This document shows, piece after piece, positions 39,023-48,130 of a DNA stretch of 64,000 nt. The first letter of the stretch is position 1. Every line of letters begins with the position of its first letter. The position numbers were made by a program, and so were the translations under genes. The notes under the pieces are model-generated. The model worked only from the letters and a program-made list of their open reading frames with translations. It was not told the DNA's origin and ran no database searches. Source of the DNA: Thermophagus xiamenensis (GTDB lineage: Bacteria > Bacteroidota > Bacteroidia > Bacteroidales > Marinilabiliaceae); NCBI RefSeq assembly GCF_900112795.1, contig NZ_FONA01000009.1, positions 103,658 to 167,657 on the forward strand, read 5' to 3'.

Positions 39023-40072
39023 CTATTTTTGATTTTCGGGACGAAGAGTACGCACAACAGCGCCGGCAGCCCACATTTCGGACTCTCGAAGCTCTTTAAG
39101 TTCTTCTTCAAGTTTTTCCCGGTAATCTTTTTGACTATTAGCATCAATAGCCCGTTGAGCTTCGTTGCCTTTAGCTACTTCACTATACAACTCCTTAAAT
39201 ACAGGTAGCGTTGCATCTCTGAATTTTTTCCACCAATCGAGAGCGCCACGCTGTGCCGTAGTTGAGCAATTGGCGTACATCCAGTCCATACCATTTTCGG
39301 CCACCAAAGGCATAAGACTTTGAGTGAGTTCTTCCACTGTTTCATTGAAAGCTTCGGAAGGTGAATGTCCATTAGCACGTAGCACCTCATATTGAGCAGC
39401 AAAAAGGCCTTGAATGGCTCCCATCAAAGTACCCCGCTCACCGGTAAGGTCACTATAAACTTCTTTTTGGAAGGTGGTTTCAAAAAGATATCCACTTCCG
39501 ACACCAATACCTAAAGCGATGACCCTTTCAAAAGCTCTTCCGGTGGCATCCTGGAAAATAGCATAACTGGAGTTAAGTCCACGGCCTTCAAGGAACATTC
39601 TTCTCAAACTGGTTCCCGAACCTTTAGGGGCCACCAAAATAACGTCCACATCCTTGGGCGGAATGATATTGGTTCTTTCTTTATAGGTTATACCAAACCC
39701 ATGAGAAAAATACAGGGCATTCCCGGGTTTAAGGTGCTTTTTAACCGTTGGCCAAACAGCTATTTGTCCCGCATCGGAAAGAAGATATTGAATAATGGTT
39801 CCTCTTTCCAACGCTTCTTCTATTGGGAAAAGAGTTTTTCCGGGTTCCCACCCATCTTTAATAGCCTTATCCCAACTCTTTGAGTCCTTTCGTTGTCCAA
39901 CAATAACGTTAAAGCCATTGTCTTTAAGATTCAAGGATTGTCCCGGGCCTTGAACACCATAACCGATAACGGCGATGGTTTCGTCTTTCAATACTTCCTG
40001 AGCTTTAGACAATGGGAACTCTTCGCGGGTCACCACATTTTCTTCAGTTCCACCAAAATTGATTTTTGCCAT
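39023..40072 (-). CDS. ilvC: Ketol-acid reductoisomerase
   Basis: 349 residues. The Rossmann part has IAVIGYGVQGPGQSLNLKDN with the NAD(P)-binding Gly pattern, then VILVAPKGSGTSLRRMFLEG, and the knotted C-terminal domain has SDLTGERGTLMGAIQGLFAA with metal-binding residues. It converts acetolactate and acetohydroxybutyrate to dihydroxy acids. It follows ilvN by 21 bases. Confidence 0.96.
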   Translation of the reverse strand: MAKINFGGTEENVVTREEFPLSKAQEVLKDETIAVIGYGVQGPGQSLNLKDNGFNVIVGQRKDSKSWDKAIKDGWEPGKTLFPIEEALERGTIIQYLLSDAGQIAVWPTVKKHLKPGNALYFSHGFGITYKERTNIIPPKDVDVILVAPKGSGTSLRRMFLEGRGLNSSYAIFQDATGRAFERVIALGIGVGSGYLFETTFQKEVYSDLTGERGTLMGAIQGLFAAQYEVLRANGHSPSEAFNETVEELTQSLMPLVAENGMDWMYANCSTTAQRGALDWWKKFRDATLPVFKELYSEVAKGNEAQRAIDANSQKDYREKLEEELKELRESEMWAAGAVVRTLRPENQK

Positions 40073-40093
40073 GATAAAAAATTTGTTATTGAA

Positions 40094-40660
40094 TTAGTTT
40101 AATTGAATAGCATCGGTTTCAAGTTTCTTAAGATAAGATTCTAGCAGCTCCTTCTTCAACTTTGTGATAGCGATACGACCAGAACGAACAAATTGAGAAA
40201 CGCCATAAGGTTCAAGTTTTTCAAACAACTCTTGCGTTTCGTTTTTATGCCCTGTTTTTTCAATTACGGTATACTCGGGCGTAATTTCCAGGATACGTGC
40301 TCCATATTGACGGACCAGCATTTCAATTTCATTACCTCCGAGTAATGAACCGGTAGACACTTTGTACAAGGCGATTTCCTGATGAATAATCTCATCGGCA
40401 CGGAAGACGAAGACTTTGAGTACGTCGATTCGTTTTTCTATTTGCTTGGCTAATTTTTTAATCTGATCGGCTGTGGCAAACACAACAATTGTAAACTTAT
40501 GGATGCCAGCAATAGCCGACTCTGAAGTAGTCAGACTTTCAATGTTTATATGACGGCGCGTAAAAACCGTAGTGATTTGGTTGAGCAGCCCAACATGATT
40601 TTCCGAATATATTGAGAGTGTAAACTCTTCTTTTTCTTGTGTTGTCATTTTGTTTTCCAT
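40094..40660 (-). CDS. ilvN: Acetolactate synthase, regulatory small subunit
   Basis: 188 residues. An ACT domain begins at TLSIYSENHVGLLNQITTVF with RRHINIESLTTSESA, and a second ACT-like part is in the C-terminal half. It confers valine/isoleucine feedback control and full activity on IlvB. The upstream ilvB stop is 56 bases away. Naming as IlvN rather than IlvH is by convention. Confidence 0.9.
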   Translation of the reverse strand: MENKMTTQEKEEFTLSIYSENHVGLLNQITTVFTRRHINIESLTTSESAIAGIHKFTIVVFATADQIKKLAKQIEKRIDVLKVFVFRADEIIHQEIALYKVSTGSLLGGNEIEMLVRQYGARILEITPEYTVIEKTGHKNETQELFEKLEPYGVSQFVRSGRIAITKLKKELLESYLKKLETDAIQLN

Positions 40661-40716
40661 TTAATGAATAAAAATTACCTGAATAACTTGGAAAAAGTTC
40701 CGACAAATCCAAAGGT

Positions 40717-42450
40717 TTATTCAAGCCTAATATCTGACACAGAAGCTCCCGCAGGAACCATCGGAAATACATTGCCTTCTTTTTCCACAATCACTTCTAA
40801 TAAGAAAGGTCCATCAGCTTCAACCATCTTTTGAATTGCCTCATCCAAATCTTGGCGTTCTGAAACTTTAAGCGAAGGGATATGATAACCTTTGGCAATG
40901 GTCTGAAAATCGGGATTAATTAATTCGGTAGAGGCGTATCGTTTGTCAAAGAAGAGTTCCTGCCATTGCCGTACCATCCCAAGGAAATTATTATTAAGTA
41001 ACACAATTTTAACCGGTATCTGTGTTTGGTAAATCGTGCCCAACTCTTGAATAGTCATTTGCAGGCCACCATCACCCACAAACACGCACACTTGCCGATC
41101 GGGTGCCCCGAGTTTCGCTCCCATAGCAGCGGGAAGTCCAAAGCCCATTGTTCCAAGGCCTCCGGAAGTAACAACACTTCTACTTTGTTTAAACTTAAAG
41201 TATCGTGCCCCCATCATTTGATGTTGCCCAACATCGGTGACCATAATGGCATCATTATCGAAAGCTTGAGAAACTTTGGCCACCACTTCACCCATAGTAA
41301 TTCCCTTTTCAATAGGATTAAGTTGTTTTTCAATGATTCTGTTATATTCTACACGCTGGCAGGCTTCAAATTCTTTAAGCCAATCCGAATGATCGTTTTT
41401 AACAATCTTTTCGGTAAGCAAGGGAAGGGTCTTTTTAACATTTCCAAGAATAGGAACATCGGCATGTACATTTTTGTTTATTTCGGCAGGGTCAATTTCC
41501 ATGTGAATTATTTTGGCATTGGTAGCATATCTGGAAAGATCGCCGGTCACCCTATCGTCAAAGCGCATCCCGATGGCCACGATTAAGTCTGCCTCATTGG
41601 TTTTAATATTTGGTCCATAGTTACCATGCATACCAAGCATGCCCACATTAAGGGGATGGTCAGAAGGGACAGCCGACAGCCCCAACAGAGTCCAGGCAGC
41701 AGGGATACCAGATTTTTCGAGAAAATCAAGAAGTTCTTTTTCGGCATTGCCAATAATAACCCCTTGTCCAACCAGTGCCAACGGTTTTTTGGACAGATTG
41801 ATTAATCGAGCTGCCTCTTCAATCTGCGCCAAATCAGCGGGGTATTCAGGGGTATAACTCCGAATGCTCTTTACGGGCTCATAATAAAAATCCAGTTGAT
41901 TAATTTGAGCATCTTTGGTAATATCGATAACAACCGGTCCGGGGCGCCCGGAACGAGCAATATAGAAAGCGCGGGCAATGGCAGCAGGAATATCTTCGGC
42001 ACGTCGTACCTGATAATTCCATTTAGTAACAGGCTGTGTTACGCCTACCACATCCGTTTCCTGGAAAGCGTCAGTACCCAACAGAGAAGAAACGACCTGA
42101 CCGGTTATTAATACCACCGGTGTAGAATCCATCATGGCATTTGCCAAACCGGTAACGGTATTTGTTGCTCCGGGCCCTGAGGTGGCAAAACAGACTCCCA
42201 CTTTTCCGGTAACTTTTGCATATCCTTCTGCCGCATGTAGTGCCCCTTGTTCATGTCGGGTCAATACATGGTGGAGTTCTTTTTGATGATCGTGGAGAGC
42301 ATCATAAATAGGCATAATAGCCCCTCCGGGATATCCAAAAATTATGGATGTTCCTTCTCTGAGCAGAGATTGTATCACTGCTTCTGAGCCACTCATCCTT
42401 GTTGTTTTTGTGGTTTTCTCCTTCATCAGTAATTGTGATTGTGTTTCCAT
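40717..42450 (-). CDS. ilvB: Acetolactate synthase, catalytic large subunit
   Basis: 577 residues. The thiamine-diphosphate family order is complete: FGYPGGAIMPIYDAL with HVLTRHEQGALHAAEGYAK carrying catalytic Glu, the central FAD-like domain, and the C-terminal VGDGGLQMTIQELGTIYQTQ with the GDG...N ThDP motif. It condenses two pyruvates, or pyruvate and 2-oxobutyrate, for valine/leucine and isoleucine. The true start could be the ATG at residue 9 (MKEKTTK). Confidence 0.96.
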   Translation of the reverse strand: METQSQLLMKEKTTKTTRMSGSEAVIQSLLREGTSIIFGYPGGAIMPIYDALHDHQKELHHVLTRHEQGALHAAEGYAKVTGKVGVCFATSGPGATNTVTGLANAMMDSTPVVLITGQVVSSLLGTDAFQETDVVGVTQPVTKWNYQVRRAEDIPAAIARAFYIARSGRPGPVVIDITKDAQINQLDFYYEPVKSIRSYTPEYPADLAQIEEAARLINLSKKPLALVGQGVIIGNAEKELLDFLEKSGIPAAWTLLGLSAVPSDHPLNVGMLGMHGNYGPNIKTNEADLIVAIGMRFDDRVTGDLSRYATNAKIIHMEIDPAEINKNVHADVPILGNVKKTLPLLTEKIVKNDHSDWLKEFEACQRVEYNRIIEKQLNPIEKGITMGEVVAKVSQAFDNDAIMVTDVGQHQMMGARYFKFKQSRSVVTSGGLGTMGFGLPAAMGAKLGAPDRQVCVFVGDGGLQMTIQELGTIYQTQIPVKIVLLNNNFLGMVRQWQELFFDKRYASTELINPDFQTIAKGYHIPSLKVSERQDLDEAIQKMVEADGPFLLEVIVEKEGNVFPMVPAGASVSDIRLE

Positions 42451-42592
42451 GGCGATGCTAGGTTACATTTTTAATAAAAATTAACTTAAAAAAACCTGCT
42501 CTCCTTATTTTAAATAAGAATATAATACACTGTTTTTCAGCAGAAGAACAAGCAATTGGTTAAGGGCAAGTTGTTCCTCTTCTTTTAAGCTA

Positions 42593-44419
42593 TTAAATCA
42601 ATCTAACGGCACCTTTGTCGGCCGATGAAACCATTGATGCATAAGCCTGAAGCGCTTTTGACACATATCGGTTCCTGGATAACGGTTTAAAGGCTTCAGT
42701 TCCTTTATTGAGTTCCTGCTGGCGACGTTTCTCCAGTTCTTCCTCAGAAATATCAACATTGATACTGCGTTGAGGGATATCAATAATGATTTTATCTCCG
42801 GTTTTAACGAGCGCTATCTCTCCCCCTGCGGCTGCTTCTGGTGAAATATGTCCTATCGACAAACCTGAGGTACCGCCGGAGAAGCGACCATCCGTAATCA
42901 GGGCACACTCTTTACCCAAATGACGTGATTTTATATAAGATGTGGGATACAACATTTCCTGCATCCCTGGTCCTCCTTTGGGGCCTTCATATTTTATGAC
43001 CACAACATCTCCTGCTTTCACTTCACCGGAAAGTATTCCTTCACATGCACTGTCTTGTGATTCGTAAACCCTTGCGGTCCCCTCAAAATGAAGAATTGAT
43101 TCATCCACCCCGGCGGTTTTAACGATACATCCATCTTTGGCGATATTGCCAAAAAGAACAGCCAGTCCACCATCTTTAGAATAGGCATGTTCCACATCTC
43201 TTATGCAACCATTTTGCCGGTCAAGATCAAACTCATCATACACGGCATTTTGCGAACCCAATTTCAGGTTACGAAAGCCGGCAGGAGCACTTTTGTACTT
43301 TTCTTTAGCAATATCGGTAACCGATGCGCTTCTTAAATCGTGTTCTTTCAGAGCCTCGGCCAATGTGGGGTAGTCAATCCTTCCAACGCTGGTATCTATT
43401 AAATTATGGCGAGCCAACTCTGCCAGGATTCCCAAGATACCACCGGCACGATTTACATCCTCTATATGATAATGGCTATTGGGTGCAACTTTTGCTAATA
43501 CAGGGGTTTTTCGAGAAAGTTGATCAATATCTTCCATGGTAAAATCGACACCTGCCTCATGAGCAATGGCCAAAAGGTGCAAAACGGTGTTGGTAGAACC
43601 TCCCATGGCTATATCAAGCGTCATGGCATTCATAAAGGCTTGTCGGGTAGCAATCGAACGAGGGAGCACAGAATCGTCACCATCGCGATAATATCGCCAG
43701 GCAAGTTCAACAATTTTGTTGGCAGCCTCTTCAAAAAGTCTTTTCCGATTGACGTGGGTTGCAACAATAGTACCATTACCAGGCAAGGCTAATCCAATTG
43801 CTTCATTCAAACAGTTCATTGAATTGGCTGTAAACATACCACTACAAGAACCGCATGTAGGACAAGCATTCTGTTCGACAGCTAAAACTTCCTCATCAGA
43901 CACAGAATCATCGGCCGCCATAACCATTGCATCTATAAGGTCAAGCGCTTTACCATTGCTATTTCCGGCCTCCATAGGACCACCCGAAACAAAAATGGTG
44001 GGGATATTTAAACGCATGGCTGCCATAAGCATACCCGGAGTAATCTTATCGCAATTACTTATGCAGATCATTGCATCGGCCCTGTGGGCGTTAACCATAT
44101 ACTCTACGCTATCGGCGATAAGATCTCTGGAAGGAAGCGAATATAACATTCCGTCATGCCCCATGGCGATGCCATCATCAACGGCTATGGTATTAAACTC
44201 TGCAGCAAAGCAGCCTTGCTTTTCGATAATTTCTTTTATTTCTTGTCCAATATGGTGAAGATGAACATGTCCGGGCACAAATTGAGTAAAGGAGTTAACT
44301 ATGGCAATTAATGGTTTTCCCATCTGAGACTCCTTCATGCCATTAGCACGCCATAAGCTTCTTGCTCCGGCCATCCTGCGACCTTGGGTTGTTGTGTCGC
44401 TTCTTAAAGTTCGTTTCAT
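42593..44419 (-). CDS. ilvD: Dihydroxy-acid dehydratase
   Basis: 608 residues. Cluster and metal motifs include [40 protein letters not shown] and the C-terminal [20 protein letters not shown]. It dehydrates dihydroxy acids to 2-oxo acids for valine, leucine and isoleucine. It is the first structural gene of the operon; 32 bases upstream is the attenuator hairpin with its leader peptide, so transcription into the operon depends on charged tRNA for branched-chain residues. Confidence 0.97.
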   Translation of the reverse strand: MKRTLRSDTTTQGRRMAGARSLWRANGMKESQMGKPLIAIVNSFTQFVPGHVHLHHIGQEIKEIIEKQGCFAAEFNTIAVDDGIAMGHDGMLYSLPSRDLIADSVEYMVNAHRADAMICISNCDKITPGMLMAAMRLNIPTIFVSGGPMEAGNSNGKALDLIDAMVMAADDSVSDEEVLAVEQNACPTCGSCSGMFTANSMNCLNEAIGLALPGNGTIVATHVNRKRLFEEAANKIVELAWRYYRDGDDSVLPRSIATRQAFMNAMTLDIAMGGSTNTVLHLLAIAHEAGVDFTMEDIDQLSRKTPVLAKVAPNSHYHIEDVNRAGGILGILAELARHNLIDTSVGRIDYPTLAEALKEHDLRSASVTDIAKEKYKSAPAGFRNLKLGSQNAVYDEFDLDRQNGCIRDVEHAYSKDGGLAVLFGNIAKDGCIVKTAGVDESILHFEGTARVYESQDSACEGILSGEVKAGDVVVIKYEGPKGGPGMQEMLYPTSYIKSRHLGKECALITDGRFSGGTSGLSIGHISPEAAAGGEIALVKTGDKIIIDIPQRSINVDISEEELEKRRQQELNKGTEAFKPLSRNRYVSKALQAYASMVSSADKGAVRLI

Positions 44420-44440
44420 TATCCGCTGTATTTTTCCTGT

Positions 44441-44480
44441 TTAAATTAAAAACCCCTCTCACGCAGAAGTGAGAGGGGTT
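44441..44480 (-). terminator. Attenuator terminator of the ilv-leu operon
   Basis: On the minus strand AACCCCTCTCAC and GTGAGAGGGGTT form a perfect 12-pair stem around TTCTGC, followed by TTTAATTT. It lies between the leader-peptide stop and ilvD. Its 5' arm plus loop (TCTCACTTCTGC, + strand 44463-44474) can instead pair perfectly over 12 bases with GCAGAAGTGAGA inside the leader-peptide gene (+ strand 44515-44526), forming an antiterminator. Confidence 0.92.
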
Positions 44481-44503
44481 AAAATTTCGTTGGATTTATT
44501 TAG

Positions 44504-44590
44504 CTATACACCATTCTCACTTCTGCCTGGTTGTCCCACGAGAATAATAATATTGACGAGAATGAGTGATAGAAAAAGGTTCATATTCAT
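44504..44590 (-). CDS. ilv-leu operon leader peptide (attenuation)
   Basis: A 28-codon open frame beginning MNMN, with residues 5-18 reading LFLSLILVNIIILV: twelve of these fourteen are Leu, Ile, Val or Phe (five Leu, four Ile, two Val, one Phe). The stop TAG is 23 bases before the terminator stem. Codons 22-26 contain the sequence complementary to the terminator 5' arm. Ribosome stalling at Leu/Ile/Val codons would leave this free to form the antiterminator and allow transcription of ilvD-leuB; smooth translation would cover it and let the terminator form. The peptide itself probably has no other function. Confidence 0.88.
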   Translation of the reverse strand: MNMNLFLSLILVNIIILVGQPGRSENGV

Positions 44591-44612
44591 GTTCAAATTT
44601 ATTTGTTCTTTG

Positions 44613-44642
44613 CAAATGTATATATTTTCAAATTACAATCAA
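44613..44642 (-). promoter_or_regulatory. Promoter of the ilv-leu operon
   Basis: On the minus strand TTG (preceded by C), a 20-base spacer and TACATTTG, matching the Bacteroidetes -33/-7 consensus apart from one base. It lies 22 bases upstream of the leader-peptide start. Confidence 0.8.
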
Positions 44643-44742
44643 GCATTTTGTAATAAAAAATTCACTTTTTCTTCCAATTTTATGGATTTTACCACAATAC
44701 TGCTAATAATATCATAGTTTTAAAGATTATTATTTTTGAACA

Positions 44743-45149
44743 AACATATTTTTATAGAAAAAACATCCCGCCAAATTAATTCTATCTCATTGTTTTTGTG
44801 AAAATTCAAAAAACAAGAAAACTCCGAATGAATAGCAAACAAACCAAATTCGATTATGTTCATTTATTTTTTTATTTGTTCTAACCATTAAATAAAGCGA
44901 AACCAAACCGAATGAACCCTACCATTCCGCTAAAAACCTTATATAATAAGCATCCTAACGACCTCTACGTCTGTTATTTTTCCCTTACTCGTATAATCTC
45001 TTCTTTCAAAAATTTTGCATACATATTCACTTATACAATAAAACGAACATGAAAAATTTGCCCACAATAGTAAATCGGTATTATCATGAAGCTCGGTATC
45101 CATATAGCCAATAAAGGATTGACGTTTCTAAATAAAAGGAATTGGACAT
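44743..45149. other. Gene-free stretch with a decayed dispersed repeat (copy J)
   Basis: A/T-rich, with no open frame of interest. At 45040-45115 ATAAAACGAACATGAAAAAT, later TATCATGAAGCTCGGTATCC and ATAGCCAATAAAGG, follow the layout of the dispersed repeat (left arm, right arm, tail) with many substitutions. Confidence 0.45.
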
Positions 45150-45881
45150 TTAATTTTGTCTCTTATAATTTTCTAATAAATCCATGACTTTTCTTTGGAT
45201 AGATAGCTCATTATCGGAACCAGAAACTGAAATTCGGGTATTACAATAAATAATGAAATCGTCTAATTCCTTCCCTTTTAACCCTGTCCATTGCTCCAAC
45301 TTATCTGAAAACAATATGGAATGCCATACTGCTTTCTGCCTATTGTCAGCCATTTCCTTCTTTAATTTTCGTTCTTTTTTCGCTCTTTTACTAAAAACCG
45401 AATAGGCAAGCGTTACAGGACTGGTAATCAATCCAACTGAAGGTTTGGGTATAAAACGATCGGGTTCTGCATCGGGGTCAACATTAGCGCCAATATTTCC
45501 CGGAAGGTTTAAGTGGATGGAAGGCTCGCGAGGATTAATTAAAACTTCATTAAGGAGATAAGATGCAGGGCTTAAAAATATTGTATCCGGGCCTTCCGTT
45601 TTTAGAAAATCTTCGGCCTTAACCACAACTCCTTCAAAACCCATGGAAACAATTTTTAAAGAATCGCTTCGACCTAACAAAATATTAAATTTACCGATAG
45701 TATCTGTAGTGTAAGAAAGATATGTTTTATAACTAACCAATTGGGCGAAATGTAAAGGCTTATGTGTTTCTGCGTTATAAACGTAACCTGATATTTTAAT
45801 TTGTTGATTTTCCTGGCCGGTTAATGCTATAGTCAAGACGGAAAAGAAAAGGATAAATTTCCAAAGTAAAAAATTCTTCAT
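45150..45881 (-). CDS. Carboxypeptidase-regulatory-like domain protein, exported
   Basis: 243 residues with a signal peptide (about residues 1-21, ending ALTGQ). Residues 27-110 form a carboxypeptidase D regulatory-like domain (ISGYVYNAETHKPLHFAQLV, then YTTDTIGKFNILL), the beta fold also found at the N-terminus of SusC proteins. The rest is charged and helical (SKRAKKERKLKKEMADNRQK). No catalytic domain is present. Such stand-alone proteins are common in Bacteroidota, with unknown function. It is divergent from dapD. Confidence 0.7.
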   Translation of the reverse strand: MKNFLLWKFILFFSVLTIALTGQENQQIKISGYVYNAETHKPLHFAQLVSYKTYLSYTTDTIGKFNILLGRSDSLKIVSMGFEGVVVKAEDFLKTEGPDTIFLSPASYLLNEVLINPREPSIHLNLPGNIGANVDPDAEPDRFIPKPSVGLITSPVTLAYSVFSKRAKKERKLKKEMADNRQKAVWHSILFSDKLEQWTGLKGKELDDFIIYCNTRISVSGSDNELSIQRKVMDLLENYKRQN

Positions 45882-45981
45882 TAATTTGTCCGATTAAAAA
45901 CTTGGTTCCCAAGATTAAGATTAATCCAAAAACAATATTATATTAAAAATTATATTTACGGTTGAAACAAAAACTGTACCT

Positions 45982-46800
45982 ATGAGAGAAAATTTAAAGT
46001 TAATTATCGAAAAGGCATGGGACGACAGGTCTCAACTGGAGAACAGTGAAACAAGAGAAGCTGTAAACGAAGTTATATCTCTTCTGGACAAAGGGGAGTT
46101 ACGCGTAGCTGAGCCTGATGGGGATCAGTGGAAAGTAAACGAATGGGTAAAAAAGGCTGTTATTTTATATTTCCCATTACAAAAAATGGAAACCATCAAA
46201 GTAGGACCTCTGGAATGGTACGATAAAATTCCACTGAAACATGATTATGAGGCCAAAGGCATTCGTGTAGTTCCGCATGCCATCGCTCGTTATGGTTCAT
46301 TCATAGAAAAGGGTGTGGTTATGATGCCGTCGTATGTAAATATAGGTGCCTATGTGGCCACCGGAACAATGGTTGATACCTGGGCCACAGTAGGCAGCTG
46401 CGCCCAGATAGGCCAAGGGGTTCACTTAAGCGGAGGTGTTGGCATAGGCGGAGTTCTGGAACCTGTTCAGGCTGCCCCGGTTATTATTGAAGATCATGCC
46501 TTTATTGGCTCCCGCTGTATTGTAGTAGAAGGATGCAGAGTAGGGAAAGAGGCTGTCTTAGGGGCCAATGTTGTGTTAACAGGTTCTACCAAAATAATAG
46601 ATGTCAGTGGTTCTGAACCTATTGTATATAAAGGATATGTTCCCCCACGGTCGGTTGTTATTCCGGGAAGCTATACAAAGAAATTTCCGGCCGGCGAATA
46701 TCAGGTCCCGGCGGCCTTAATCATCGGAAAACGGAAAGAATCGACGGATAGGAAAACTTCTTTAAATGATGCATTACGTGATTTCAACGTTGCTGTTTAA
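45982..46800 (+). CDS. dapD: Tetrahydrodipicolinate N-succinyltransferase
   Basis: 272 residues. The left-handed beta helix of hexapeptide repeats is visible from about residue 105 (VVMMPSYVNIGAYVATGTMV, then GQGVHLSGGVGIGGVLEPVQ), with AFIGSRCIVVEGCRVG further on. It transfers succinyl from succinyl-CoA to tetrahydrodipicolinate in lysine and diaminopimelate synthesis. Length matches the family. An A/T-rich upstream segment contains TATATTTA, a weak -7-like sequence. A 100-base terminal-repeat element lies 30 bases after the stop. Confidence 0.96.
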   Translation: MRENLKLIIEKAWDDRSQLENSETREAVNEVISLLDKGELRVAEPDGDQWKVNEWVKKAVILYFPLQKMETIKVGPLEWYDKIPLKHDYEAKGIRVVPHAIARYGSFIEKGVVMMPSYVNIGAYVATGTMVDTWATVGSCAQIGQGVHLSGGVGIGGVLEPVQAAPVIIEDHAFIGSRCIVVEGCRVGKEAVLGANVVLTGSTKIIDVSGSEPIVYKGYVPPRSVVIPGSYTKKFPAGEYQVPAALIIGKRKESTDRKTSLNDALRDFNVAV

Positions 46801-46830
46801 TAATAAATTATAAACTCTCGAAATATAAGA

Positions 46831-46930
46831 TGAGGGTGTCTAAAAAGTTTTGGCAGGCGGTGCAGATTCTTTAAAATTGCGCCAAAATTCCCTATACTGC
46901 AAAGGAATATTATCTTTTTAGACACCCTCA
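46831..46930. mobile_element. 100-base element with perfect 17-base terminal inverted repeats (MITE-like)
   Basis: TGAGGGTGTCTAAAAAG at 46831-46847 and its exact complement at 46914-46930 bound a 66-base interior with no coding capacity; the interior has its own inverted repeat (TTTTGGC and GCCAAAA). These ends have the form of insertion-sequence termini, so this is probably a deletion derivative moved by a transposase encoded elsewhere. No clear target duplication was seen. Confidence 0.75.
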
Positions 46931-46988
46931 TTCTTACTCTCAACCAAAGGATAAACACTTAATTTTAATCGATTAGCAACCATTTAAT

Positions 46989-46996
46989 TAACTTTG
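46989..46996 (+). promoter_or_regulatory. Candidate -7 promoter element for the Sua5-type gene
   Basis: TAACTTTG fits TAnnTTTG, 24 bases before the start codon; no clear -33 partner. Confidence 0.4.
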
Positions 46997-47019
46997 TACG
47001 GAAACATCCAAAGAATAAA

Positions 47020-47589
47020 ATGAACTTTCTGGAAGATATAAACAAATCGATTGAAGTACTTCAAAACGGAGGCATAATACTATATCCCACCGACACCATA
47101 TGGGGGATAGGTTGCGATGCCACCAACGCAGAAGCTGTTTCTAAGATATACAATCTAAAAAAACGTGACGACCACAAAAGTATGCTGGTACTGATAGATA
47201 ATGCGGTACGATTAAATTTCTATGTACAGGAAGTCCCGGAGTTGGCTTATGACCTTATTGAATTATCTGATAAACCATTAACCATTATATACCCGCAAGG
47301 AAAAAATCTGGCAAAAAACCTGTTAGCCGAAGATGGAAGCATTGGCATACGCGTTACCGAAGAATCCTTCTCAAAGACCCTTTGCCGGAAATTTCGTAAA
47401 CCATTGGTCTCTACTTCCGCCAATCTCAGTGGAAACCCTTCACCAAAAAATTTTCGGGAAATCAGTAAAGAAATCCTTAACGGGGTGGATTATGTGGTAA
47501 AATACCGTCAGGATGAGCAAATTAATTCTGCCCCGTCAGGGATAATTAAGCTGGGTGTAGACGGACAAGTAAAGATAATACGTGAATAA
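47020..47589 (+). CDS. tsaC: L-threonylcarbamoyladenylate synthase (Sua5/YrdC/TsaC family)
   Basis: 189 residues. YrdC fold: GGIILYPTDTIWGIGCDATN near the N-terminus, KKRDDHKSMLVLI, the TIIYPQGKNLAKNL segment, GIRVTEESFSKTL and LVSTSANLSGNPSPKNF. It makes threonylcarbamoyl-AMP from threonine, bicarbonate and ATP for the t6A modification of tRNA. The C-terminal Sua5 domain of the long form is absent. Confidence 0.93.
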   Translation: MNFLEDINKSIEVLQNGGIILYPTDTIWGIGCDATNAEAVSKIYNLKKRDDHKSMLVLIDNAVRLNFYVQEVPELAYDLIELSDKPLTIIYPQGKNLAKNLLAEDGSIGIRVTEESFSKTLCRKFRKPLVSTSANLSGNPSPKNFREISKEILNGVDYVVKYRQDEQINSAPSGIIKLGVDGQVKIIRE

Positions 47590-47671
47590 AAGCCGTTAAA
47601 GAGTTAGATTAATTTAGATTAACAACAAGAGTTCCGGAAGCAAACTCAAAAATAATATTTGAAAAGAGGTT

Positions 47672-48112
47672 ATGAAAAACATCTCACAAACAATAGATTT
47701 CCGACATAAACTACCCGTTCAGATGCGATTTAGTGATGTGGATGGTTTTGGACATATTAACAATGGTGTTTACAACGACTATTATGATTTGGGGCGTATG
47801 TATTATATGCGAGATGTATTAGGTTGGCTTCCGGGTGATCCTGCTCGTGATGATCAACTGGTGGTTGTACACACAGAAACGGATTTTTTCAGACAAATTT
47901 TTCTGGGACAATCCATTTATGTGCTTACAAGCGTAGTTGACCTTGGAAACAGAAGCCTAAAAATGCACCAATGGCTAATAGAGGAAGGTACCGACCAACC
48001 CCTTTCTGTGTGCAAATCTGTAATGTCGTGTTTTAGAAGAAGTACAGGAACATCTTTCCCATTGCCTGATGAATGGCGAAAGGCAATTAATAATTTTGAA
48101 ACTCCCCGATAA
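47672..48112 (+). CDS. Acyl-CoA thioesterase, 4HBT hotdog fold
   Basis: 146 residues. The hotdog signature RFSDVDGFGHINNGVYNDYY has the Asp and the HINN segment expected in 4-hydroxybenzoyl-CoA thioesterase-type enzymes. Hydrolysis of an acyl-CoA is expected, but the substrate is unknown. It follows the Sua5-type gene by 82 bases and converges with the polyferredoxin gene. Confidence 0.85.
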   Translation: MKNISQTIDFRHKLPVQMRFSDVDGFGHINNGVYNDYYDLGRMYYMRDVLGWLPGDPARDDQLVVVHTETDFFRQIFLGQSIYVLTSVVDLGNRSLKMHQWLIEEGTDQPLSVCKSVMSCFRRSTGTSFPLPDEWRKAINNFETPR

Positions 48113-48130
48113 CCTTAATTCAAGCGAAAG

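Noticed and set aside
41026..41586. 186-codon open frame antisense to ilvB
   Set aside because: It lies wholly inside a well-supported gene and its translation has no recognisable character.
46831..46930. Transcription terminator after dapD
   Set aside because: The arms are separated by 66 bases and end in the form of insertion-sequence termini; a terminator would have a short loop.
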